In this document: positions 53,257-64,000 of the stretch, piece by piece
Position numbering within the stretch: position 1 is the first letter of the stretch
Layout: every line of letters starts with the position of its first letter
Origin: Gari tellinella
Taxonomy: Eukaryota; Mollusca; Bivalvia; Cardiida; Psammobiidae
Reading direction: 5' to 3'
NCBI GenBank assembly: GCA_922989275.2
Contig: OV277861.1
Coordinates: 51,809,623-51,873,622 of the forward strand
DNA: 64,000 bases
Notes under the pieces: generated by a model
The model's input: only the letters and a program-made list of their open reading frames with translations
The model's database searches: none
What the model was told of the DNA's origin: nothing
Made by a program: the position numbers and the translations under genes

Positions 53257-53328
53257 CCAAATAATAGCCAACAATATACTCCATCAATATTCCTCTGTGC
53301 AACTTTAAATCTCCTATCAGATGATAGC

Positions 53329-53578
53329 TTAACCCTTTGAACCATAGTCCCGCATATAGGCGTCCTTTTCAAACAGTGTACATGTGAATAGAACACTTGT
53401 CCTGTTCAAACAGGGAAGACCCAGATCAGAGGGCTCTGAAAAGAGCCCTCTGATCAGGGTCTTCACTGTTTGTCATAAAGAGAAACATTGACAAAAACAA
53501 TCCTTAAAAGTCAGAAATGGACTTTACTAACATGGAAACTGGAATTGTCCATTTAAAGTTTCAGGGAGGAAAGAGTTA
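53329..53578. mobile_element. Family H-type MITE, TTAA target
   Basis: TTAACCCTTTGAACCATAG left, GGAGGAAAGAGTTAA right. Palindrome GGGAAGACCCAGATCAGAGG-GCTC/GAGCCCTCTGATCAGGGTCT-TCACTGTTTG. This variant has GAGGGCTC in place of GACGCCGC. Probably the family of the K-like sequences at 16190 and 26220. Confidence 0.75.
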
Positions 53579-53668
53579 AAGCAGGCTGAATGTAAAGCAA
53601 AATGAGTCATTGATATTCAAACACATCATAAAAACATTTATTTAAGTTTTGATTTTAAAATGAGCAGT

Positions 53669-53842
53669 TAACCGCTAAAAGAGGACTAATTGATTGTATG
53701 AAAGACAGCAGCTTAAAGCAATGTGATGTGAAAAAATATCCTAGATGAGATTTCTGTTTACTTTCACATTGCTTTAAGCAGCAACCTGGCTTATACTCAA
53801 AATATTCAACATAATCGCATGGTCGTTTTCAAAGAGTTTATT
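53669..53842. mobile_element. Family T MITE, degraded
   Basis: CTTAAAGCAATGTGATGTGA and TTTCTGTTTACTTTCACATT-GCTTTAAGC arms, and GCATGGTCGTTTTCAAAGAG right end. Confidence 0.6.
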
Positions 53843-53868
53843 TGATTTGATTTGTTTTGATTTTACGT

Positions 53869-53925
53869 CGCTTTCAACAGTATTTCAGTCATATCGCGAC
53901 GTCCAGCTAATGACAGGTGGAGGAA
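53869..53925. repeat. TTTACGTCGC...GTCATATCGCGACG repeat
   Basis: Second copy of the motif at 44441-44500. Confidence 0.4.
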
Positions 53926-54007
53926 GACCCCAGAAGCATTTTATGTCAAAGAGTTTACATGTGTAACTGGATATTGAAATGTCTTATAGCATAAAATCTC
54001 ATGATCA

Positions 54008-54155
54008 GGCTCCGAGATTATAAAGTTTTTGACTTGAGTCTAAACTCGTTCCCAAGCATTTGATTGGTCAGATTTGAGCCTCGGCTCAAATATGACCAAT
54101 TAACTGCTTGGCAACTCACTCAGACTCAACTAAAACGCGTTATAACCTCGGAGCC
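54008..54155. mobile_element. Family G foldback MITE
   Basis: GGCTCCGAGATTATAAAGTT left and TTATAACCTCGGAGCC right. Inner arms CAAGCATTTGATTGGTCAGA/ATGACCAATTAACTGCTTGG; GAGCC/GGCTC at the centre. Confidence 0.8.
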
Positions 54156-54160
54156 AGTGC

Positions 54161-54389
54161 TACAGGAACTTCGTACGACAAATGTTGTCGTAAGTCAGAT
54201 TATAAAAGTCTCAATTATTATCTATTTCTCCATATAATCATGTATTGTGACATCTCTTTGGAATCGTCTTGAAAAGACGATTCAAACGAGAAGTCATAAG
54301 GATTAAGTAGAGAAATCAGATATTAAATGTATTTTAAAGTTTTGACTTACGACCATTTTTGTCGTACGAAGTGTAATGAAACGGGCCCA
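54161..54389. mobile_element. Family F foldback MITE
   Basis: ACTTCGTACGACAAATGTTG left (outermost GGCCC lost) and CGAAGTGTAATGAAACGGGCCC right; internal GACATCTCTTTGGAATCGTC/GACGATTCAAACGAGAAGTC. Confidence 0.75.
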
Positions 54390-54713
54390 GTTGCGAGTTG
54401 TCCACAACTTCATCCTAACGGAAGGTTTGAATGTACCCTGAACTCAATCTCATTCGAACAACTCCAATTTTCCAATTAAGTAAAGCCCAATTCTGACTAT
54501 AATTATGGTGTTGGTACTGACGATATAATGCAAAATGACAAACAATGAAGACCATGATCAGAGTGCCCATGCAGGGTCTTCACTGTTTGCATATGACAAG
54601 TGTACTCTTCACAGATACAATGTTTGTAAAAGACGTCTACTCGTCGCAAGGGTTGCAAGCGTTTAATGGACATTTTATTACTGTGCAGGGTATTTCAGTA
54701 CACATGTTGGATA

Positions 54714-54959
54714 CAGTGGAGAATCTGTTATTCTTTCCCATTTAAACGCAAACGTACGCAAACGCAAAGCACTAAAACGTAGAAAAGAACAACTTTTGGA
54801 CAATTCTGATAATTTTTGTTTATCTTGGTGGCAAACAGTTTGGAGCCTGATCAGACGCCGGGTTACCCGGCGTCTGATCTGGCTCCAAACTGTTTGCACT
54901 GCAAATAATAGTTTTAGCGTAAACGCGTTTATTGGGAAAGAATAACAGATTCTCCACTG
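54714..54959. mobile_element. Family A MITE, TA target
   Basis: Complete copy, CAGTGGAGAATCTGTTATTC and GATTCTCCACTG ends, full palindrome. Confidence 0.9.
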
Positions 54960-56455
54960 TACAACATAACCACTACAAGTCGCGCTGGTCGGCGACATTT
55001 TTTCCTGTCCGTACATCGTTCGAGTTGACATTTTTTGCCACTTCAAACCCATTGATGTTCAGTTTTGGGGACAAGTTGACGTAGCACCCGCTGGGACCGT
55101 TGCGGCCATTGCAAACATCTATCAAAAGCCATGCCCTTAATTATAGGGCGATCCTCGCAACTCTTAACCACCGCTCTTGCGAATTTAGCACGGTCACTTT
55201 AACATCCCTTCACTTTAGCTGTTAGAAAATTTAATCTATTTTTTTTATAATTCACCTTTCGCTTTGTAGGCCGTTTTGAGAAGATGCCTATTAAACAAAT
55301 TATTTTAGTAAATAAGTTCTAGTTGAAGTGTCGTCTAGTCTGGATTCTATTCAAACGAGATATTTCAATACTAGTATGGGTTCATATCGTTTGCAAATAT
55401 TACGGAGACTATATATTAAGCTTAGTTAAGGGTCTTAAATTAGATTAAATCTCATCGGTTATATAATGGTCAGCTGGTATAAAACTAATGATGTGTTTAT
55501 AACTGAATGGCGCAGGGGTGGCCTATTGCGGCCATCGCGCCCTCCCATGTGAACGTGCAGTCACAGAGCCAAGCGTATACAATGAAACCTCTTGCATCCC
55601 AAATCATCCCCAAAAGTTTGTACTACAGATGATTCCGACTTAGGGAGGGTCCCTGGCTATTCCAAAGAATTTTCATTCGTTTAAGACATGCTTAAGACGG
55701 CTAAATATGATAATGCAGTAATGCATCAAACCCTTTAGGAGAGCATTTTTATTATTCTTGGTGTTCAGCATCAAGCACTCACATGTCCAATGGCGTCGAT
55801 AAGTCGTTGTGTGTTTAGCCGCAGACCACTTCAAAATTCACTTGACACCCTTTAGACACTTTGTCAAATGACAATGTGATCACATCAAATTCTGCCAAGC
55901 TTAAGACACAGCCTACCAAAGAATCATACCCAAATGACCAAATCTGTACAATACAGATTCATTTGAGCGACTAGTCAGTACGAAAGGAAATCGTTAAAGT
56001 TAGATATCTGCAACAAATGCATAATGAAAGTATTGAAGAAAGGGCATCATACAAAGATTTCGCCTTTTATTTCTTTATAACTTTCTGAACCCACCACTCC
56101 ATAAATAAACCTTTTGACGCCTTCAATTTACTCCTTTAATAAAGAAAAATGTTCTACATAATACATGCAAGAATATGCACCATAAAAAACCTTTTTCTAT
56201 ATCCTAGCAGGTGGTTTCAGTGTATGTTATTACAGTGGCACGTGCCGTGCACGCGCGGGGTTTCCTGTTATGACAGTTGTTTGTGCCATTGGTGTATAAG
56301 GTTTAGCGCCTCTTTAGGCATGATGCCCACTACGGTGTACACGGATCCTGTTATGACATTGGATAGAAACATTTTACTAGCTAACTTAAACTGTTGTGAC
56401 AGTAATTCGCGTGCCGCTTCAACCAAGTCAAAATTTAACCAAAAAGAAGCAACTA
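54960..56455. other. Unassigned non-coding DNA
   Basis: No supported gene. TGTCGTCTAGTCTGGATTC at about 55330 and CACTCCATAAATAAACC at 56096 are worn S and E words. The short reading frame ending near 56487 runs into an A element and shows no family features. Confidence 0.45.
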
Positions 56456-56701
56456 CAGTGGAGAATCTGTTATTCTTTCCCGTTTAAACGCAAACGTACG
56501 CAAACGCAAAGCACTAAAACGTAGAAAAGAACAACTTTTGGACAATTCTGATAATTCTTGTTTATCTTGGTGGCAAACAGTTTGGAGCCTGATCAGACGC
56601 CGGGTTACCCGGCGTCTGATCTGGCTCCAAACTGTTTGCACTGCAAATAATAGTTTTAGCATTCACGCGTTTATTGGGAAAGAATAACAGATTCTCCACT
56701 G
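56456..56701. mobile_element. Family A MITE, TA target
   Basis: Complete copy. The right arm reads TTTTAGCATTCACGCG instead of TTTTAGCGTAAACGCG. Confidence 0.9.
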
Positions 56702-56869
56702 TACTTGGATATTAAACGGTCAAACCTGGGTACAGCGTTTACATGCACTAAATAAAGATGTATACATATTATCGGAATACAACACGTTAACTATAAAGCA
56801 GAGAGCTCATGTGTAAGCTTTTCGGCAATAAAATGTGAAACAGTTACACCTTTTACGATTTGTTTTTTA

Positions 56870-57008
56870 TCTCAGTGGAAAACAGTAAGGAGCTTGGTCA
56901 GACGCCGGTTTTTCTGGCGTCTCATCTGGCTCCAAACTGTTTGCAGTCGATATAATTGTTTTAGCAAAAACGCGTTTATTATAGGAAAGAATAACGTATG
57001 GTCTACTG
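56870..57008. mobile_element. Family A right half
   Basis: GGAGCTTGGTCAGACGCCGG/CTGGCGTCTCATCTGGCTCC palindrome, right arm and GTATGGTCTACTG end; the left arm is lost. Confidence 0.7.
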
Positions 57009-57080
57009 TAAGCTAGTTTTGCTGGATCAGCAGTTGACCGAGTTCCTTTAGGACATCTGCAAGGTACGTCATTTACAGCT

Positions 57081-57171
57081 CTTACAGAGGAGAGGACAGT
57101 ACCCTTTACCAATAAACGCAGCTTGTGTTAAAACAATTATTTTTATTGTAAACAGTTTGGGGCCTCATCAG
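57081..57171. mobile_element. Family A left half
   Basis: AGAGGAGAGGACAGTACCCT, TTACCAATAAACGCAG and AAACAGTTTGGGGCCTCATC; stops at the palindrome. Confidence 0.6.
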
Positions 57172-57828
57172 ACCAATTTAAAGCCGTCAGGCACGTAACG
57201 CGGGAAACGACGTCATTATGTTTTTACATGTATGATGTATCACTACAAAAAAGAAAAAGAATGGAGAAAATAATATCATATGGAGTGACAAAAAGAATAT
57301 CATATAGAGTGACAGTAATTTTGGATAGATGTAAAAGACATGCAAAATGTTTCATTTTGGTCTATGGGAATTAACATTGTAGCTCAAAGCGAGGTGTAAT
57401 AAAATTAAGTAACACCTACGTTGTAAAAATGGCGGTGAAGGGATTTGTGCACGGCAAAGGTAACATAAAACAATTCACCGGAGAGCACTTCTTTACTAGA
57501 GCTACATGTAATTAAATTCAATATTTTTTATTTTCAATTTGCACACATGTATACACTATACAGCAACATGAAACCAGGCCCTTAAAAAATACAAACACTC
57601 TTCAAGTTCTAGGGAACACACGTGATCTTTCAGTATTGAAGAGACATATAAATGAATAAATGAACATTTAAAATTGATGATTCTGATGCTAATGGTAATG
57701 ATGACGATAATGAAAATAATCATATAATATAAGTAATTATAATGATTATAATATAAGTATTTATAACAAATGTATAAAGCAGTTATCCCGCATGTCGCCA
57801 GTACGTTTGAGTGTCAGCAATGAAAGCG
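57172..57828. other. Unassigned non-coding DNA
   Basis: AT-rich with simple GATGATAATG-type runs near 57690-57780; no supported feature. Confidence 0.45.
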
Positions 57829-57969
57829 TTAACCCATTTTGTTTTATATTGAAATTCCTATCAGCAAACAGTGTAGACTCTGATCAGACGCCGCATAATG
57901 CGGCGTCTGTTCAGAGTCTACAATGTTTGCCTATGTCCAATTTATGGGATTGTGGGCACATATGATTAA
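57829..57969. mobile_element. Family H MITE, complete, TTAA target
   Basis: TTAACCCATTTTG at one end and CACATATGATTAA at the other. Palindrome CAAACAGTGTAGACTCTGAT...CAGAGTCTACAATGTTTG with centre CCGCATAATGCGG. It shares its right TTAA with the next element. Confidence 0.85.
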
Positions 57970-58187
57970 CCCGTTCACCACCTAACCCTGCATGAGTAGA
58001 ATTGTTTCTTTGAAATATGTTTGGATCCTAATCAGGCGCCGCATCACGCGACGTGAAATCGGGATACAAACTGTTTAACACTCAGTTTTATATCTCCTAA
58101 GTTAAATAACCTTAAATTTGAATTGAGAAAAAAAGAGGAGACGACAAATATTTTAAATTGTTGACATCATGGCAGTGAATGAGTTAA
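57966..58187. mobile_element. Family S MITE abutting H at one TTAA
   Basis: TTAACCCGTTCACCACC left, ATCATGGCAGTGAATGAGTTAA right. Palindrome TTTGGATCCTAATCAGGCGC/GCGACGTGAAATCGGGATAC, decayed. Confidence 0.8.
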
Positions 58188-58467
58188 AATGGCAATGAAG
58201 CAGGCGACAGTTTTTGCTATACTGAAATAGTGTATGCTCGCTTGGCATTCCTGTCCTCACATTTCGCTCCTGTGTTTGGAATGCCGTTATGATGTGAGAT
58301 CTGACGAACCTGTGCCATCGACAGAGAATGGTACACATTCAATACAATTCATTTGCACAAAAAAGGCAAAACATGTCGAAGTTAACAATCATTTGGACGC
58401 CAAAATGGACTGAACCAGACCAGATTCCATTCTGTTTGAGGACTGGAAACGTTGCGTCTGTGAAAGT

Positions 58468-58613
58468 AACAGAGCAGAAAACGATATTTCCCCCCAAATA
58501 ACCGCGTTTATTCTAAGCACAACATTTCGATTACAAACAGTTTGGAGCCAGATTAGACGCCGGGTTTCCCGGCGTCTGATCTTCCTTTAAACCATTTGCC
58601 TTGTCACTCGGAT
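58468..58613. mobile_element. Family A left part
   Basis: CAGAGCAGAAAACGATATTT, CCAAATAACCGCGTTTATTC and palindrome GGAGCCAGATTAGACGCCGG. The right end is missing. Confidence 0.65.
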
Positions 58614-58828
58614 CGAAAAGAAACATTAACATTTTTTAAGAAATCGCAGTTTTTTTTTTACAATTTACTACATATTACCCATATTAAGCCCCGTTGTGTG
58701 ACTACTCATTAGAATCGCCTTTAAACGAATCTAATGAGAAGTTGCGCCAAAAGATTTTTGTGCTGACTTGTAGGACAACATACGTTACTCCCTTTTCTCT
58801 GTAGTCATAAAATCTTATGGATATACTA

Positions 58829-59064
58829 CAGTGGAGAATCTGTTATTCTTTCCCGTTCAAACGCAAACGGATCGCAAACGCATTGTACTAAAATGCAGAA
58901 AATAAACAATTTTTTCACAATTCTGAAAGTTGATTTTATGCTTGATGACAAACAGTTTGAAGCCTGATCAGACGGCGTCTGATCTGGCTCCAAACTGTTT
59001 GCATTGGAAATAATAGATTGAGCGTAAACGCATTTATTGGGAAAGAATAACGTTCTCTCCACTG
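58829..59064. mobile_element. Family A MITE, shortened palindrome
   Basis: Ends CAGTGGAGAATCTGTTATTC and AACGTTCTCTCCACTG. Palindrome centre reduced to GATCAGACGGCGTCTGATC (loop CCGGGTTACC lost). Confidence 0.9.
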
Positions 59065-59429
59065 TAAGAATAAAATGTTGAAAACCAGACAGGTTCTAAA
59101 ATGGAGCAGATAGTGTGTAGCAAACGACATTGTGCACATGGCAGGCATTTTATGACGCTTTTATTCCGCTTAAAACAAACTGACCTTAAGCGCAGACCTA
59201 CATGCGTGCATTATGTCACTGCGAAATCATTTACGGTAGCAAAAATATGCTCTGAAGCTTTTGATTCAAAAGATACATCAAGAAAAATAAGATTTCCGGC
59301 ATGTTGCAATAAAGTTAAAGTCGTAAAAACCTTCAAGAGTGTCGTTAAGTGACAATTAATTAAATTACTACGACATTCTTAGATGTGAGAGCGTTTGGAA
59401 ACAATTTTAGGCTACATACCAGGTTTATG

Positions 59430-59644
59430 TTTACCTTTATCCTGCTGATCGCGACTTCAATGCTTTTAGCAAACAGTTTGGATCCAGATCAGACGCCGCG
59501 TAACGCGGCGTCTGATCTGAACCCAAACTATTTGACACTCGTCTTTAGGTTTCTTTAACTAAAAAATGCATAAATCTGAATTTAAAAGAAAACTTGCAGA
59601 CGAAAATTTCAAAGTAGACGTCTTTGCAGGAGAATAAGCGTTAA
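59430..59644. mobile_element. Family S MITE, same subfamily as 12181
   Basis: TTACCTTTATCCTGCTGATC left; AATAAGCGTTAA right. Palindrome TTTGGATCCAGATCAGACGC/GCGTCTGATCTGAACCCAAA; CTTGCAGACGAAAATTTC. Confidence 0.75.
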
Positions 59645-59889
59645 AGATAGTTAACAATGAACTCAGACGCCAAGTGTTAGAGGTGTGTTACTGACAACAG
59701 CCCAACGTTTCGCTACCTGGCTTTGTCATCATTATGTACGCGCAAGCAGGACACATTTTTGAATATTTGTTTCGAAATAGCTTTGTGCGCATACATGATT
59801 CATATTGATTGAACTGTACATGTACATGCGACAGTCCGTCCGTGTGTCCATGCATCCGTACACCTTTTGTACAGAGCATGTTTCAAATA

Positions 59890-60016
59890 CGTAATACCGC
59901 GTCTGATCAGGGTCAAACCTGTTTGACACTAGTTAGTAATTACGATACTCGTGATTTAAGATAATTTACATTTACCTTAAATTTCAATTTGAGAAGTAAA
60001 AGCAGATGACAATTGT
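59890..60016. mobile_element. Family S right half
   Basis: Starts at the palindrome (GCGTCTGATCAGGGTCAAAC), then AAGTAAAAGCAGATGACAAT. The left half is missing. Confidence 0.5.
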
Positions 60017-60150
60017 TTAACCCATTTGTGCCATCGATCCCATATATGGGATTTAGGCAAACAGTGTAGACTCTGATTAGTCTACACTGTTTGCTGATAG
60101 GAAATTACAAAATTTACAAAAAAGTACCATATCGATGATTTTTAGAGCTT
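60017..60150. mobile_element. Family H MITE, short palindrome
   Basis: TTAACCCATTTGTGCCATCG; CAAACAGTGTAGACTCTGATT then AGTCTACACTGTTTGCTGAT. The CAGACGCC section is lost. Confidence 0.65.
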
Positions 60151-60479
60151 TATAAATTTCACATTTGGTTAGTTTTTGTTTGAAGAAATACTACCATAGA
60201 CAGGAAATAAATAACACAAAACCAAATTATCATATTTGTTTTCATTTAAATTGGATTTTATTGAAGAGGACTGTTTGAAAAGGACACAATAAGAAAGAGT
60301 GGGTGGGGTAAATTTTACATGTACATGGCCGTAGAGCCAAAAGTTGTTCACCAAAATGTACACTTTTTCTATTTTTTCATTCCTCTTAAATAGCTCTTCA
60401 AAACAAAACAATCATATAGTGTTTTCATATACATGTACTTTGAAAACTTCCCAAATTCATGACTTTCATAAACTGTGGC

Positions 60480-60611
60480 TGCTGAAAAGAATGTGAAAGT
60501 AAAACAGATAACCCATTTAGAAGTTTGCTGTTTTAGTTTCACTTTGCTTTTAAACTGGTATCTACGGTACATTTCATGCATTTAGTGGTCGTAATAGAGG
60601 AATTTTCATTT
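60480..60611. mobile_element. Family T right half
   Basis: GAATGTGAAAGTAAAACAG/CTGTTTTAGTTTCACTTTGC arms and TTAGTGGTCGTAATAGAGG end. Confidence 0.55.
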
Positions 60612-60664
60612 TTGTCGTCATGATTCACATTTTGTTGTACCAAATAGATACTGAGAGGTCACAA

Positions 60665-60834
60665 GACAAACCGTTTAAACGCAAACGGAACGCAAACGCA
60701 TTCCAATAAATGTAGACAACTTTTGGACGATTCCAATTGTTCATTATAATGTGAGTGGCAAGTATATTGGAACCAGGCGTCTGAATTACTGATTTAGCAT
60801 ATGCGCGATTACTGGAAAAAACGTCTTGATGAGT
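60665..60834. mobile_element. Family A MITE, old copy
   Basis: CCGTTTAAACGCAAACGGAA, GACAACTTTTGGACGATTCC and GAACCAGGCGTCTGAATTAC. Ends decayed. Confidence 0.55.
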
Positions 60835-60835
60835 A

Positions 60836-61029
60836 CAGTGGAGAATCTGATATTCTTTCCCGATAAACGCGTTTACGCTACAACTATTTTTTCTTTTACA
60901 AACAGTTTGGAGCCAGATCATACGCCGAGTTATCAGAATTGTCCAAAAATTGTTCTTTTCTACGTTTTAGGGCTTTGCGTTTGCGTACGTTTTGCGTTTA
61001 AACGGGAAAGAATAACAGATTCTCCACTG
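60836..61029. mobile_element. Family A MITE, deletion from palindrome centre
   Basis: Both ends intact. The left palindrome arm ends at CATACGCCG and continues directly as AGTTATCAGAATTGTCC, so the second arm and adjoining bases are deleted. Confidence 0.85.
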
Positions 61030-61202
61030 TAGATATTTGCGGTTGAAAAGGTCATGACTAAAACATGGACAACGACACTAATAAGCACACTTTTGAAATC
61101 ATATAAACATGCCAGGTTCATTGACACTGAGCAGTAAATACTTGCCCAGACATACAGACCCACCACATACATACTCTTTAACGTTTGTATTTCTTCGAAA
61201 TA

Positions 61203-61394
61203 CAGTCGGAATTCAATATATCGAATTCGCATAATAAAATAATCTGTATTTCAGCAGTTCATTTTCTATTTCTTAGAACTCGTTTGAGTCGAACATATTT
61301 GTATTCCAAGTTAAAACGTGGCCTAAGCCACGTTTTAACTTTGAAATACGGATATTTTCGACTTATAGGAGTTCGAGATATCGAAGTTTGACTG
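61203..61394. mobile_element. Family P (pogo-like) MITE
   Basis: CAGTCGGAATTCAATATATC left, GAGATATCGAAGTTTGACTG right, TA flanks; core AGTTAAAACGTGGCCTAAGC and its complement. Confidence 0.8.
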
Positions 61395-61579
61395 TAATTC
61401 TAAGGATAAGCACGAATGGAGCCTGGAAATTGTTGGACATTAACTAGGTTAGACATGTGACCTATAGCAATCAGGTTTTATGATGTAGTGAGAATCACGG
61501 TGAAATATTGTTGACTTCGTGATGAACTATTTTTGTCATATTTTAGTACGTGCTAATGAAAATCAGACAATTTAAGATA

Positions 61580-61774
61580 AGTCGAACTTCGTAATCTCGA
61601 TTACGGTTATGAAGAACATATTCGTAGTTCAAAGTTAAAAACGTGGCAAAACCACGCTTTAACTTTCAAATACGATTATGTTCTACTTAAGCGAGTTCAA
61701 GATATTAAAAATAAACTGTGGTAATAGGGATTAATTCGACATTAGCGAGTTTTAGATACCCGGAGTTCGACAGT
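61580..61774. mobile_element. Family P (pogo-like) MITE, degraded
   Basis: GTCGAACTTCGTAATCTCG left; CCCGGAGTTCGACAGT right; core CAAAGTTAAAAACGTGGCAA with its complement. Confidence 0.65.
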
Positions 61775-62019
61775 AATGTGTTTTCTATCGAGCTATTTAG
61801 AAATCAGCTATGAATTGAAGAAGGCAATAAATCTGTAATTATTTCAGATAAATAAAGTGATAGGGAAATAGCCACGTGCGTGTGGTTAAATCACGTTTTG
61901 ATGGGTATGCTACATATTTAAGTTTCGATTGCTTATTTGTAAAAGTTATGTTTCGTTTTAAAAAGAAAAAGAAGAGAAAGCTACAGAGTGGGGGAGATAG
62001 GATTAATAAAAATTTGGAA

Positions 62020-62165
62020 TTAACCAATTTGTGCCCACGATCCCATATATGGGACATAGGCAAACAGTGTAGACTCTGATCAGACGCCGCATAATGCGGC
62101 GTCTGATCAGGGTCTACACTGTTTGCTGATAGGAATTTCAATACAAAACAAAATGAAAATGAAAC
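62020..62165. mobile_element. Family H MITE
   Basis: TTAACCAATTTGTGCCCACG; full palindrome CAAACAGTGTAGACTCTGAT-CAGACGCCGCATAATGCGG and its complement; GATAGGAATTTCAATACAAA tail. The right TTAA is lost. Confidence 0.75.
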
Positions 62166-62299
62166 TTTTGACCAGGCAGCCCTTTGATAAAAAATGGACT
62201 CATTCAATATAAAACATGGAAGAATCCTTTGGGCGAAATGGATTAAAAGCAAAAAACGGTTTCAAAGTACTTGACGTTTCATATTCATGTATGTATATA

Positions 62300-62545
62300 C
62301 AGTGGAGAATCTGTTATTCTTTCCCAATAAACGCGTTTACGCTAAAACTATTATTTGCAGTGCAAACAGTTTGGAGCCAGATCAGACGCCGGGTAACCCG
62401 GCGTCTGATCAGGCTCCAAACTGTTTGCCACCAAGATAAACAAGAATTATCAGAATTGTCCAAAAGTTGTTCTTTTCTACGTTTTAGTGCTTTGCGTTTG
62501 CGTACGTTTACGTTTAAACGGGAAAGAATAGCAGATTCTCCACTG
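62300..62545. mobile_element. Family A MITE, TA target
   Basis: Complete copy; right end AATAGCAGATTCTCCACTG. Confidence 0.9.
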
Positions 62546-62576
62546 TACATATAGTATGTTGCAGTGAACAACATTG

Positions 62577-62819
62577 CAGTATAGAAGCCTTTATTCTTTC
62601 CCCGTATGAACGCAAAAAAATGCAAACGCGATGCACTAAAATAAATAAATAAAAAAAAATTCTTTTTAAGTTTCTCACTATTTATTTTAATCTTATTAGC
62701 AAACAGATAGGACCCTGATCTGACGCCGGATTACCCGACGCCTTATCTGGCTCCAAACTGTTTACAATGGAAAAAACAGTTTATGCGTTTATTGGGAAAT
62801 AATAACGTCTTCTCCACTG
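62577..62819. mobile_element. Family A MITE, diverged
   Basis: GAAGCCTTTATTCTTTCCCC left, AATAACGTCTTCTCCACTG right; palindrome GGACCCTGATCTGACGCCGG/CCCGACGCCTTATCTGGCTC; interior AAATAAATAAATAAA run. Confidence 0.75.
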
Positions 62820-63064
62820 TTATTTGAAACATAACGCCATCATAACATTTAAAACAACAGAGGGAAATGTTGATGTCGATATATACGGGTAAAGAGTAGA
62901 CCTACCAGTACCAGGTTTTTTTTGGGTATGATAACATTTTGAAGGTCGGGTATCGTGCTTGGTGGTTTGATGTTGATCAACTTTTGACCTCATTCTCACG
63001 CTTGCACAGATTTGCGGGCCTAATGAGATCGACCAGGCCCCTTTATTTGAATTCAATGATATTA

Positions 63065-63258
63065 CAGTCGAACCTCGATATCTCGAACTCGATTAACTCA
63101 AAATATTTGATATTTCGAAATAAGAATTTGTCTTATTCCAAGCTAGGTTTAGGTGAATATACCCGTGTTTCAAAGTTAAAACGCTGCTTAGCCGCGTTTT
63201 AACTTTGAAATACGAGTATGTTCGACTTAACCGAGTTCGAGAAATCGAGGTTCGACTG
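63065..63258. mobile_element. Family P (pogo-like) MITE, complete
   Basis: CAGTCGAACCTCGATATCTC left, GAGAAATCGAGGTTCGACTG right, TA on both sides; core AAAGTTAAAACGCTGCTTAG/CCGCGTTTTAACTTT. Confidence 0.9.
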
Positions 63259-63369
63259 TATTTGATTTAACGATATGTAGAAACAAATCCATCAGCAACA
63301 AGGTCTACATCTAAAGGCCATACTATACACTCTTTCAACGTGGCTGTTCACTCACATTTCAGCACAGAA

Positions 63370-63588
63370 TTAAAAACCTTCACTGTCATGACGTCATGTG
63401 TTTCAAACGATTGTCGTCTGCTTTTATTTATCAAATTTGAAATTTAGGTATTTTGAGTTAAGAAATATTCAAATTTGTGTGAAACAATTTGGATCCTGAT
63501 CAGACGCCGCGTAACGCGGTGTCTGGACAGGATCCAACATGTTTTGCAAATAATCATTGTGCTCGGGATAAGGCCGTAAAGGAGTTAA
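63370..63588. mobile_element. Family S MITE, complete, TTAA target
   Basis: TTAAAAACCTTCACTGTCAT left, GGCCGTAAAGGAGTTAA right; TGACGTCA, TTGTCGTCTGCTTTTATTT, palindrome TTTGGATCCTGATCAGACGC/GTGTCTGGACAGGATCC. Confidence 0.85.
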
Positions 63589-63886
63589 ACTTGAGTGATT
63601 GCGATGACACAGCATTCGCTAACTAACAAAAACAATTGCAACTTAATTACCGCCAATTAGTGGGAAACATTTTATTCACAAGGATACCTTATGTCAAATG
63701 ACGACAATAATTATTTAATTGTCGACATTCGTACTATCCATTACATAAATCACGATCGCCATGATGCATGACATTGGAAAGCGTCCGTCATGAATCAAGC
63801 TGTCCCGGACGATTTCAATTACAGTTTAATATCAATAACTCGATCACGCTAATGTTACACTGTTCCATATTAATACAAGTAATCTT

Positions 63887-64000
63887 CAAAACTCGAACTC
63901 GATCAAGTCGAACTTAGGGGTAACTCGATTTATTCGAACTTAACCGTAAGGATTTTCACGTTAAAACTCTGGATTACTAGCAAGTTCGATTAGAGCGAGT
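63887..64000. mobile_element. Family P-like element, cut by window end
   Basis: AACTCGAACTCGATCAAGTC, ACTCGATTTATTCGAACTTA and AGCAAGTTCGATTAGAGCG are P-type arm words. Degraded. Confidence 0.45.

Overview
The window is animal nuclear DNA. Its genes have introns with GT-AG borders, coding density is very low, and most of the sequence is made of microsatellites, a decayed LINE and many miniature inverted-repeat elements. The repeat types (CAGTGGAGAAT-ended TA elements, CGTTTCATAAAACTTCGTACGAC foldbacks, TTAA-flanked elements) suggest a marine invertebrate, most probably a bivalve mollusc. That taxonomic call is inference, not something the sequence proves.

The only protein-coding genes I can support are four tandem paralogues on the minus strand: 18936-20991, 29006-31055, 39093-41227 and 42156-45446. 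Each has two exons joined in phase 0 at the same codon and encodes a secreted protein of about 461-463 residues. Each protein has a signal peptide, a glycoside hydrolase family 76 (alpha-1,6-mannanase-like) domain with the paired aspartates, a short Pro-rich linker and an eight-cysteine C-terminal module. Genes 1, 2 and 3 are close relatives and gene 4 is more distant. Gene 2 is a chimera: its 5' part matches gene 1 and its 3' part matches gene 3. It arose with a tandem duplication of about 10.07 kb (about 19.9-29.9 kb and 29.9-40.0 kb) whose two units look essentially identical except for the length of TA microsatellites. An older duplication relates 16165-18600 to 26201-27680.

Layout. 0-16 kb: a degraded trinucleotide repeat, a SINE-like fragment and many MITEs, with no gene. 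16-46 kb: the GH76 array. Each 10-kb unit carries a GH76 gene, a TA microsatellite pair around an inverted repeat, a 5'-truncated L1/Tx1-type LINE and several nested MITEs. 46-64 kb: MITE-rich DNA with no gene.

I name the MITE families as follows. A: TA target site, ends CAGTGGAGAATCTG, about 245 bp. B: ends CAGTGTTCCCTCTCTAC, about 350 bp. T: ends CAGTAGAACCCCTCTATTAC. P: ends CAGTCGAACCTCGATATC, pogo-like. S, E and H: TTAA-flanked, piggyBac-like. F: ends GGCCCGTTTCATAAAACTTC. G: a foldback with a CAAGCATTTGATTGGTC arm. There is also one hAT-type element with an 8-bp target duplication. The most unusual feature is that families A, B, S and H, which have different ends and target sites, all carry the same kind of central palindrome (CAAACAG...CTGATCAGACGCC...GGCGTCTGATCAG...CTGTTTG). 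Its sequence varies between families but stays base-paired. Two A copies are also flanked by exact 51-bp and about 61-bp direct duplications.
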